This document shows, in pieces, positions 29,101 to 35,427 of a stretch of 35,427 nucleotides of DNA. Under the pieces are notes generated by a model. The model made no database searches, was not told where the DNA came from, and was given only the letters and a program-made list of their open reading frames with translations. The first letter of the stretch is position 1; each line of letters starts with the position of its first letter. The translations under genes were made by a program, and so were the position numbers. Origin of the DNA: an uncultured Granulosicoccaceae bacterium (GTDB taxonomy: Bacteria > Pseudomonadota > Gammaproteobacteria > CALCKW01); assembly GCA_937925815.1 (NCBI GenBank), contig CALAMQ010000009.1, positions 1-35,427 of the forward strand, written 5' to 3'.

Positions 29101-30270
29101 ATGAACGCCGTTCAAGACCAAATTGATCCGCTCGCCCAGAGTTACCACGGCCACAACCTGCTGAACCTGATCGCAAGTTTTGAGCGCGCGAGCGGAGGGA
29201 TGAGCGATTTTGCCGGCGCGCACGGCCTCGATGAAGACGCCCTCGGCGCACAACAACACATTGTGCTGTTGTTGCTCGACGGCCTCGGCGACCGCCTGCT
29301 CGCGCGCACCGGACAGGCAACGGGTTTATTCAACACCCACCGCGTCGGCGCGCTGAGCAGTGTGTTCCCAACCACCACCTCGGCTGCGATATCGGCGCTG
29401 ATGACCGGCCACCCGCCCGGGCAACACGGCGTGCTCGCGTGGCACATGCACCTGCAAGACAGCATCTTCACCACGCTGTTGTGGCGCCACCGCCAACAGA
29501 ACGGCGCACGCGCGCCACGCGAGAGCGAAGTCTTTCGCGCCGAGCCCGTGTTCGCGCGAATTAAGCGTGAGGGCTTTCAGGTGCACCCGCACTTTTTGGT
29601 TGATTCCCCGTTCTCGCGGCGTCATCGCGGCAAAGCCCGTGGTTTTTCCGCGCGCAATCTCAATGAATTACTCGGCCAAATCAACCACATCAGCCAGCGA
29701 CCAGGACGGACATTCAGCTACGTCTACTGGCCAGAACTCGACAGCTTGGGCCACAAACACGGCGTCGGCAGCGCACAGTGGCGCGACGCGTTTCAGCGCA
29801 TCGAAAGTGGCGTTGAACAATTGGTCAGCAAACTCCGCGGCCGGCCGGTCACGCTGGTGGTGACAGCGGACCACGGCATGGTCGATGCGCACGGCGGCGC
29901 CTGCCAACCCATCTCGAAGCACCCTGAGTTGCTCGACTGCCTCGCGGCGCCGGTCGCCGGTGAACCGCGCGCGGCGTTTTGCCGCGTCAAGGCAGAGCGC
30001 CTCGATGAATTTGATGCACTGTGTCGCGAGCGCCACAGCGACACCCTCTACTCATTGCCCGTGGCGGAGGCCTTTTCACGCGGCTTGTTTGGACCTGACC
30101 CAGACCTCAGCCTGCAAACCCGCGCTGGCGACCGCATCTTATTGATGCAAGACAAACACACTTTGGTTGAAGTCCTGCCGGGCGAAGAATTGCCAAGCAT
30201 GGTTGGCGTACACGGCGGCCTGCACCAAGATGAAATCGACATACCACTAGTGGTCATCAACACCGATTGA
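29101..30270 (+). CDS. Alkaline-phosphatase-superfamily phosphodiesterase/nucleotide pyrophosphatase
   Basis: 389 residues without a signal peptide, so probably cytoplasmic. It belongs to the type I phosphodiesterase/nucleotide pyrophosphatase branch of the alkaline phosphatase superfamily. The two-zinc site is complete: D60 (LLLDGLGD), nucleophile Thr among T91-T93 (FPTTTSAAISALMTGHPPGQ), D214 and H218 (YWPELDSLGHKHG), D257 and H258 (VTADHGM), and H371 (GVHGGL). The substrate cannot be told. The next gene, a lytic transglycosylase, starts 30 bases later, so the two and mobA are probably co-transcribed. Confidence 0.85.
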   Translation: MNAVQDQIDPLAQSYHGHNLLNLIASFERASGGMSDFAGAHGLDEDALGAQQHIVLLLLDGLGDRLLARTGQATGLFNTHRVGALSSVFPTTTSAAISALMTGHPPGQHGVLAWHMHLQDSIFTTLLWRHRQQNGARAPRESEVFRAEPVFARIKREGFQVHPHFLVDSPFSRRHRGKARGFSARNLNELLGQINHISQRPGRTFSYVYWPELDSLGHKHGVGSAQWRDAFQRIESGVEQLVSKLRGRPVTLVVTADHGMVDAHGGACQPISKHPELLDCLAAPVAGEPRAAFCRVKAERLDEFDALCRERHSDTLYSLPVAEAFSRGLFGPDPDLSLQTRAGDRILLMQDKHTLVEVLPGEELPSMVGVHGGLHQDEIDIPLVVINTD

Positions 30271-30300
30271 CCCGCGCAACACAGAGACAACCCAAGGCCG

Positions 30301-32280
30301 ATGATCCCCACCGCGCGCAGCCAAGCACCGCAGCGCAGACGCCACGTCACCGTGGCCCTGCTGGTGTTGCTGTGCGCCTTGCTATCGCCGATGCCAGCGG
30401 CAGCAACCGTGCCGACACTGCCACGGCCTGCAAGCCTCGAGCCCTGGGTCGCGTTCTGGACTGAGATCTACGGCTCTAGGCACGACGGCGTGCTGACCCT
30501 GCACGACAGCCGCGACGTCGGCATCGTCTACGGCGTGCTCGAGACGCCACCGGGCCAGAGCTTGGAGTCACGTCGCCAACGGGCTGAGCCTGAGATCGAA
30601 GCGTTCCGCAAGGCACTGCGCGACGTTGCAAGCGGTGCACCCGCCGCGACCTCCGCCTACCACCAACGTGTGATCTCGCTGTGGGGTCCAGACCTCGACC
30701 CCATTGCGCTGATCGACGCGAGCGAGAACATCCGTTTCCAAGTGGGCCATGCCACGGCCTTCAGAGATGCGCTGGTGCAATCACGCCGCTGGCGCCCGTG
30801 GATCAACCGCGTGCTCGACACCCACCAACTGCCGCGCGCTCTCGGTGCCATTCCGTTTGTTGAATCGTTTTTCAGGCCGGAGGTGGCACCGGACTCAGGT
30901 GCTCGCGGTATCTGGCAGTTCACGATGCCTGCGGCAAGACGCGACATGCACGTCGGCGACGGGATCGACGAGCGCATGAGTTATTACAAATCAACACTCG
31001 CCGCTGCTCGACTGCTCGCCCACAACCTCAACATCACGCGTCGCTGGCCGCTTGCGGTCACAGCGTACAACCACGGCACAGCCGGCGTCCTGCGCGCGGT
31101 GCGACAACACAAGACACGTGACCTCGGCCACATCGCGCGGCATTTCATTGACCCAGATTTTGGTTTTGCCTCGCGCAACTTCTACGCCCAAGTACTGGCA
31201 GCAGCCCATGTGGAGAGTCAGCAATCGCGTTATTTCAGCGACCTGCCGTCTCCGGAAGACAGACCAACCCGCTATGCCCTCACGCTCGACTTGCCAAGCT
31301 CCTTGCGCGAGATTTCCATCGCCGAAAACATCAGCCTAAAAGCGCTGACGGCGGCCAACCCGGACATCATTGATACGCGCTATCAAAGCCGAAGCCGCCT
31401 GCCCGCAGGCTTTACGGTATTCGTCAACTGCATCAACGACTGCCCGGACCCCAACGCGACAAAAGCAAACCCCGACACCGACACACCCGCGCCCACCGTA
31501 CCGCAGGTGACCGTCGCGGCGGGCGACACGCTTGGCCATATCGCACTGCGGGTCGGCAGCAGCGTCGCTGAACTCGCGCGCGCCAACCAACTCGACATCA
31601 GCAAGCCGCTTCGCATCGGGCGCACCTTGCGGGTGCCCGGCGCAACAGCCGTTTCAACGTACATCCAATTTCCACCCGAACTGCAACTCGACAGCGACTA
31701 CGACAACGCCCCGGCAAACCCGCAGCACATGCCAGTGCTGCGACCAACGCTTGTTGAAAACAGCGAGGCGCTCACGCGTGCCCTGCGCGAGACACGCCCT
31801 CAGTTGCCGGACAATCCCGGCACCGTCAAACTACCCAACGCGGTGCAGTACGCCCTTGAGGGTGACACCCTCACGCTGTTGAACGGAGAGTCAACGGGTC
31901 TGATTGCCTTGTGGCTTGAGATCGACACCGCGTCACTGCACCGGCTCAACAACCTTGGCAAACAAGCTGTACTCGATATCGGCCACCGGCTCACCCTCGC
32001 CTTTGACCACGTCACACCGGTTGAATTTGAACGCCGACGGCTGCGGCATCACCGCGACAAACAATACGCCTGGTACCAGGATTGGCGTATTGACGGCACG
32101 CTTGAGTACATCATCAAGCCGGGCGACCGACTCTGGCGCATCGCCGACAAACAGTTCAACGTGCCGCAGTGGTTGCTGCTTGAATACAACCCCGATCTCG
32201 ACTTCACCCGCGTCAGAGCCGGTTCAGCACTGATTTTGCCGCGTGCTATCCCCCGCGAGAGCACAAACCGTGAATCCTGA
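30301..32280 (+). CDS. MltD-like lytic transglycosylase with LysM domains
   Basis: A 659-residue secreted murein hydrolase. A signal peptide (RRR, hydrophobic 16-28, cleavage near AAA at 35) has no lipobox, unlike E. coli MltD, which is a lipoprotein. The SLT family 1 domain (about 165-300) carries the catalytic Glu E188 in LGAIPFVESFFRPEV and the following SGARGIWQFTMPAAR and TAYNHGTAGV motifs. Peptidoglycan-binding LysM domains follow: one at about 402-446 (VTVAAGDTLGHIALRVG), a degenerate one at about 515-555 (YALEGDTLTLLNGEST), and one at about 608-651 (YIIKPGDRLWRIADKQF). Its last 11 bases overlap mobA. Confidence 0.9.
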   Translation: MIPTARSQAPQRRRHVTVALLVLLCALLSPMPAAATVPTLPRPASLEPWVAFWTEIYGSRHDGVLTLHDSRDVGIVYGVLETPPGQSLESRRQRAEPEIEAFRKALRDVASGAPAATSAYHQRVISLWGPDLDPIALIDASENIRFQVGHATAFRDALVQSRRWRPWINRVLDTHQLPRALGAIPFVESFFRPEVAPDSGARGIWQFTMPAARRDMHVGDGIDERMSYYKSTLAAARLLAHNLNITRRWPLAVTAYNHGTAGVLRAVRQHKTRDLGHIARHFIDPDFGFASRNFYAQVLAAAHVESQQSRYFSDLPSPEDRPTRYALTLDLPSSLREISIAENISLKALTAANPDIIDTRYQSRSRLPAGFTVFVNCINDCPDPNATKANPDTDTPAPTVPQVTVAAGDTLGHIALRVGSSVAELARANQLDISKPLRIGRTLRVPGATAVSTYIQFPPELQLDSDYDNAPANPQHMPVLRPTLVENSEALTRALRETRPQLPDNPGTVKLPNAVQYALEGDTLTLLNGESTGLIALWLEIDTASLHRLNNLGKQAVLDIGHRLTLAFDHVTPVEFERRRLRHHRDKQYAWYQDWRIDGTLEYIIKPGDRLWRIADKQFNVPQWLLLEYNPDLDFTRVRAGSALILPRAIPRESTNRES

Positions 32281-32860
32281 AAACGCAGATATCACCGCTC
32301 TCGTGCTCGCAGGCGGACGCGGCAGCCGCATGGGAGGCGTCGACAAAGGCCTGACCGAGCTCGGCGGCAAAGCCCTGGTGTCGCACAGCCTCGAACGCCT
32401 AGCACCGCAAGTTGGCACAATTTTGATCAACGCCAACCGCAGCGCCGAGCAGTACGCAGCCTTTGGCTGGCCAGTGATTCCAGACAACAACCCGGACGAA
32501 TTCGCAGGCCCGCTCGCGGGCATGCTGGCCGGCCTTGAGCACTGCACCACACAATGGTTGTTGACCGCGCCGTGTGACTCGCCGTGGATACCGCCCGACT
32601 ACGCAAGCCGCATGCTGACGGCCGCAACCGACGCCAAGGCACGGATCGCGATGGCGAGCGACGGCCAGCGCCACCAGCCGGTCTTTTGCCTCATAAACCG
32701 TGAATGCGTCGACAGTTTGCGGCAGTTTCTGGACGCAGGCGACCGAAAAATCGACCTTTGGACACGCCGTGAAGGCGCAGCAGAAGCGGTGTTCAGCGAT
32801 CCATCCGCATTCATCAACATCAATACCCCCAACGACTTACGCCGAAACGACACCCGATAG
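32270..32860 (+). CDS. mobA: Molybdenum cofactor guanylyltransferase MobA
   Basis: MobA attaches GMP to Mo-molybdopterin to make the bis-MGD cofactor used by nitrate, DMSO and formate enzymes. The 196-residue product begins with the nucleotidyltransferase loop LVLAGGRGSRMGGVDKGL (K26), followed by PDNNPDEFAGPLAGMLAGL, the metal motif LLTAPCDSPWIPPD, and FININTPNDL near the end. The start is GTG 32270, about eight bases after GAGAG, overlapping the upstream lytic transglycosylase gene by 11 bases, which suggests coupled translation. Presence of bis-MGD synthesis implies a DMSO-reductase-type enzyme elsewhere in the genome. Confidence 0.94.
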   Translation: MNPENADITALVLAGGRGSRMGGVDKGLTELGGKALVSHSLERLAPQVGTILINANRSAEQYAAFGWPVIPDNNPDEFAGPLAGMLAGLEHCTTQWLLTAPCDSPWIPPDYASRMLTAATDAKARIAMASDGQRHQPVFCLINRECVDSLRQFLDAGDRKIDLWTRREGAAEAVFSDPSAFININTPNDLRRNDTR

Positions 32861-32930
32861 CATTTTTGCCGATCTGGCATAGCGATTTGTCGGCAGGTGG
32901 CGCTAACCTAAGAGATAGCTGTGCCGTAGC

Positions 32931-32951
32931 GTGTGACCATCGCGGTCACAC
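32931..32951. promoter_or_regulatory. Perfect inverted repeat upstream of the aminotransferase gene (candidate operator)
   Basis: GTGTGACC-ATCGC-GGTCACAC: two perfect 8-bp arms with a 5-base spacer, 36 bases before the start codon and 24 before the ribosome-binding site. There is no T-run. Size and symmetry fit a site for a dimeric regulator; GntR-type sites have comparable size, but the regulator is unknown. Confidence 0.55.
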
Positions 32952-32987
32952 CAGTCGGCCGCCCGCCAATTTTGTGAGGACCTGGAT

Positions 32988-34358
32988 ATGACACTTGATC
33001 TCAACGATGTGATCGCCAAAAACAAAGCCAACGTCTGGCACCACCTGAGCTCTCACAAGCCCTACGAGGCGGGCAAAAACCCGATGGTGATCGTCAAAGG
33101 CGACGGCATGCAGGTCTGGGACGCAACCGGCCACGAATTCACCGACGCAGTCTCAGGCGGCGTCTGGACAGTCAACGTCGGCTACGGCCGCGAGCGTATC
33201 GCCAACGCCGTGCGCGACCAGCTGGTGCAGATGAATTACTTCGCCGGTGCCATGGGCAGCATTCCGGGCGCACTCTTCGCCGAGCGGCTGATTGAAAAGA
33301 TGCCTGGCATGTCACGCGTCTACTACGCCAACTCAGGCTCCGAAGCCAACGAGAAGGGATTTAAGATCGCGCGGCAAATTGCGCACATGCGCAGCGGCGG
33401 CAAAAAACACAAAATCATTTACCGCGACCGCGATTACCACGGCACCACCATCAGCACGCTCAGCGCCTGCGGCCAAGAAGAGCGCAAAATGCAATACGGC
33501 CCCTTTACACCGGGCTTCGTTGAGATGCCACACTGCCTTGAGTACCGCTCACAGTGGGGCGACGTGCCAGACTACGGCGTGCGTGCTGCAAGAGAACTCG
33601 AACGGATCATTCTCGAAGAAGGCCCGGACACCGTTGGATCGTTGTGCCTCGAGCCGATCACCGCCGGCGGCGGCGCTATCGTCCCACCCGAAGGTTACTG
33701 GGAGACGATCCAAGAGATCTGCAAAAAGTACGACGTGCTGCTGCACATTGATGAAGTGGTTTGCGGCGTTGGCCGAACCGGCACGTGGTTTGGATACCAA
33801 CACTACGGTGTCAAACCTGACATTGTGACCATGGCCAAAGGCGTCGCCAGCGGCTACGCGGCCATCGCCTGCACCGTCACAACCGAAGACGTGTTCCAAG
33901 CGTTCAACAACGACGACGACCGCATGGGCTACTTCCGCGACATCAGCACCTTCGGCGGCTGCACCGCGGGCCCCGCGGCGGCGCTTGAGAACATGAACAT
34001 CATCGAAGAAGAAGGCCTGCTCGAGAACACCGTCACGCAAGGTGACTACCTCATGCAGAGCCTGCAGGAGTTGCAAAACAAGCACCCGATCATCGGTGAA
34101 GTGCGTGGCAAAGGCCTCTTCGCCGGCATCGAACTGGTGCAAGACCGCAAAACCAAAGAACCGGTCCACGAGTCCATCCCAATGGCCATCGCCGCAGACA
34201 CCCTGCAAAACGGCGTCATGATCGGTCGCACCAACCGCAGCTTCGAGAAGCACAACAACTGCCTGTGCCTGAGCCCCGCGCTGATCGCGACCAAAGACGA
34301 CATCGACCGCATCGTCACATCAATCGACAACGCGCTGGATAAGCACGGCAAAGTCTAA
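32988..34358 (+). CDS. tpa: Taurine-pyruvate aminotransferase-like class III aminotransferase
   Basis: A PLP enzyme of 456 residues. Tpa moves the amino group of taurine to pyruvate, giving sulfoacetaldehyde and alanine. The Schiff-base Lys is K284 (VTMAKGVASGYAA); LHIDEVVCGVGRTG holds the Asp that contacts the pyridine nitrogen; YYANSGSEANEK binds the phosphate. Long stretches agree with what I recall of Tpa proteins from marine bacteria: VWHHLSSHKPYE, DAVSGGVWTVNVGYGRERIA, CLEPITAGGGAI, YFRDISTFGGCTAGPAAALE. The ATG at 32988 has GAGGA seven bases upstream, the best ribosome-binding site in the neighbourhood. No xsc, ald or tauR gene is adjacent. A hypotaurine or related omega-amino substrate is possible. 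Confidence 0.82.
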   Translation: MTLDLNDVIAKNKANVWHHLSSHKPYEAGKNPMVIVKGDGMQVWDATGHEFTDAVSGGVWTVNVGYGRERIANAVRDQLVQMNYFAGAMGSIPGALFAERLIEKMPGMSRVYYANSGSEANEKGFKIARQIAHMRSGGKKHKIIYRDRDYHGTTISTLSACGQEERKMQYGPFTPGFVEMPHCLEYRSQWGDVPDYGVRAARELERIILEEGPDTVGSLCLEPITAGGGAIVPPEGYWETIQEICKKYDVLLHIDEVVCGVGRTGTWFGYQHYGVKPDIVTMAKGVASGYAAIACTVTTEDVFQAFNNDDDRMGYFRDISTFGGCTAGPAAALENMNIIEEEGLLENTVTQGDYLMQSLQELQNKHPIIGEVRGKGLFAGIELVQDRKTKEPVHESIPMAIAADTLQNGVMIGRTNRSFEKHNNCLCLSPALIATKDDIDRIVTSIDNALDKHGKV

Positions 34359-34393
34359 GACTCGCCCGCGCCACCTCGGCGCAACGCACTGCC

Positions 34394-34418
34394 AAGGGGC
34401 CGCACACTGCGGCCCTTT
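34394..34418 (+). terminator. Rho-independent terminator after tpa
   Basis: GGGCCGCA / TGCGGCCC form a perfect 8-bp stem with loop CAC, followed by five T, 35 bases after the aminotransferase stop codon. It makes tpa a single-gene transcript. Confidence 0.88.
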
Positions 34419-34524
34419 TTCGTTTGTATCCAGCAGCGCGATTTTGCGAGAGACGAAATCCGAACCCGTACACACCACGTCCATCCAGGCACTGATGCCA
34501 TTGCCGCTCACACAGCCAATTCCG

Positions 34525-34546
34525 CATCACCATCCCTGTGGTAATG
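34525..34546. promoter_or_regulatory. Imperfect inverted repeat upstream of nnrU
   Basis: CATCACCA-TCCCTG-TGGTAATG: 8-bp arms with one mismatch, about 70 bases upstream of nnrU. Downstream, TTCGCT (34558-34563), 17 bases, TATTAA (34581-34586) is a weak possible promoter. No FNR/NNR-type TTGAT-N4-ATCAA site is seen. The rest of the 34359-34616 gap holds only the tpa terminator. Confidence 0.3.
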
Positions 34547-34616
34547 TATCGACGCGATTCGCTCGCTTGACGCGGGCGCATATTAACTTGGCAACCACAA
34601 TTCAGGGAGCACTTGC

Positions 34617-35183
34617 ATGGCGGCGATGATTTTGGGTTTATGGCTCTGGGCGTTCGTGCACTTTGTGCCCTCGATGGCACCCGGCATCAAAGCTGACTGG
34701 AAAGCCAAGCTCGGTGTGGGGGGTTACGTTGCCAGCTTCTCGCTGTTGATTGTGTTGTCGATTGTGCTCATCGTCCTTGGTTGGCGTTCAATGGAGCCGA
34801 TCACGCTCTACACCCTGCCGCCTTTCGTGCGTCACATCAGCATGGCGATGATCCTGCTTGCCTTTGTATTGATCGTGACCGGCCGCTACCCCTCTCGCAT
34901 TGCGCAGCGCGTGCGTCATCCGATGTTGATCGGATTCAAAATCTGGGCAGTGGCACACCTGCTGGTTAACGGTGACACACGCTCGGTATTGCTGTTTGGC
35001 AGCTTGCTGATTTGGTCCATCGTCAACGTAATTTCCATCAACCGCCGTGACGGCAAATCTCCCCCGGACGCACAACCACTCAGCCTGCCGCTCGACATTG
35101 GCCTGATGATCATGAGCGTAATTGTTTACGCCTGCGTCGCGGTTTATGCGCACCCATGGTTGAGTGGCGTTGCACTGATGTGA
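34617..35183 (+). CDS. nnrU: NnrU family membrane protein
   Basis: A 188-residue integral membrane protein of the NnrU family, first described in denitrification gene clusters; biochemical role unsettled. Hydrophobic segments are at about 2-20, 36-56, 70-87, 105-135 and 158-182. Family residues include the early FVHFVPSMAP, the GGYVASFSLLIVLSIVLIVLG stretch with the conserved Gly-Tyr, the PPFVRH...RYPSRI region, and RHPMLIGFKIWAVAHLLVNGD with the conserved His residues. The ATG at 34617 has GGAG seven bases upstream. No denitrification gene is visible around it. Confidence 0.88.
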   Translation: MAAMILGLWLWAFVHFVPSMAPGIKADWKAKLGVGGYVASFSLLIVLSIVLIVLGWRSMEPITLYTLPPFVRHISMAMILLAFVLIVTGRYPSRIAQRVRHPMLIGFKIWAVAHLLVNGDTRSVLLFGSLLIWSIVNVISINRRDGKSPPDAQPLSLPLDIGLMIMSVIVYACVAVYAHPWLSGVALM

Positions 35184-35292
35184 TGGCTTTCTCCACGCTG
35201 ATGCAGCTGCTGCGTGAGAATGCGGTTTCGCTGTCTTTTTAGGACTGTGAGTCCGTCATGGCAAGCTCGAACCATTAAACGCACGGCCACCC

Positions 35293-35427
35293 ATGAGTGA
35301 ATCCGTTTTCTTCGCTGTTGTCTTTGCCGCCCTGCTTCACGCCGCGTGGAATGCGCTGGTAAAGGGCGGCGCTGATAAGGTCATGAGCATGGGGGCGGTG
35401 GTGCTTGGTCAGGCGCTGTTTGCGCTG
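35293..35427 (+). CDS. EamA/DMT-family transporter (N-terminal part, runs off the window)
   Basis: The first 45 codons from ATG 35293 read MSESVFFAVVFAALLHAAWN and then ALVKGGADKV, with a second hydrophobic stretch starting at MSMGAVVLG. The pattern LLHAAWNALVK is typical of the first membrane helix of the drug/metabolite transporter (EamA) superfamily. The rest lies beyond the window, so substrate and length cannot be judged. No good ribosome-binding site is seen. The 109-base gap before it holds only a short inverted repeat (GGACT-GTG-AGTCC, 35242-35254). Confidence 0.65.
   Translation, partial: MSESVFFAVVFAALLHAAWNALVKGGADKVMSMGAVVLGQALFAL

Noticed and set aside
34421-34616. NNR/FNR-type site in front of nnrU
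   Set aside because: No TTGAT-N4-ATCAA-like sequence was found; only a mismatched inverted repeat of another type is present.

Overview
The window is a GC-rich bacterial chromosome segment made almost entirely of housekeeping genes. Gene content and order point to a gammaproteobacterium. Three blocks match the familiar Pseudomonas/Escherichia layouts: carA-carB-greA / yhbY / rlmE-ftsH-folP-glmM-tpiA-secG-leuU / metY-rimP, xerD-dsbC, and lptF-lptG back-to-back with pepA-holC-valS. I cannot assign a genus from the sequence. No phage, insertion sequence, CRISPR array or plasmid gene is visible, and no gap between genes exceeds about 260 bases.

Layout. Positions 1-14452 lie on the minus strand apart from yhbY. 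Read in the direction of transcription the order is parE; carA-carB-greA (overlapping genes); rlmE-ftsH; a terminator; folP-glmM-tpiA-secG-tRNA-Leu; a terminator; an orphan DUF2818 membrane protein; tRNA-fMet with its own promoter and terminator; and the first 60 codons of rimP. From 14641 the order is: cnoX-like thioredoxin and a flavin amine oxidase (+), xerD-dsbC (-), moeA (+), a histone-H1-like gene with an AT-hook (-), an RDD membrane protein (+), lptF-lptG (-), pepA-holC-small ORF-FliL-like-valS (+), a DUF2970 protein (-), then a phosphodiesterase, a LysM lytic transglycosylase, mobA, a taurine-pyruvate aminotransferase-like gene, nnrU and the start of an EamA transporter (all +).

Function. 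The genes supply central carbon metabolism and envelope precursors (tpiA, glmM, lptFG, lytic transglycosylase), folate and pyrimidine/arginine precursors (folP, carAB), translation and RNA quality (metY, leuU, rimP, rlmE, yhbY, valS), transcription (greA), replication and chromosome segregation (parE, xerD, holC), proteostasis and export (ftsH, secG, dsbC, cnoX, pepA), and molybdenum cofactor (moeA, mobA).

I found no convincing new multi-gene system. The observations most worth a second look are the DUF2818 gene stranded without the nuo operon it usually follows, the AT-hook/H1-like gene, the taurine aminotransferase gene with a perfect 8-bp inverted repeat before it, the secreted FliL-like protein in the pepA-valS cluster, the amine oxidase with no normal start codon, and several inverted repeats in the parE-carA and parE-cnoX gaps. 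Promoters are proposed by eye from -35/-10 matches and are less certain than the genes.
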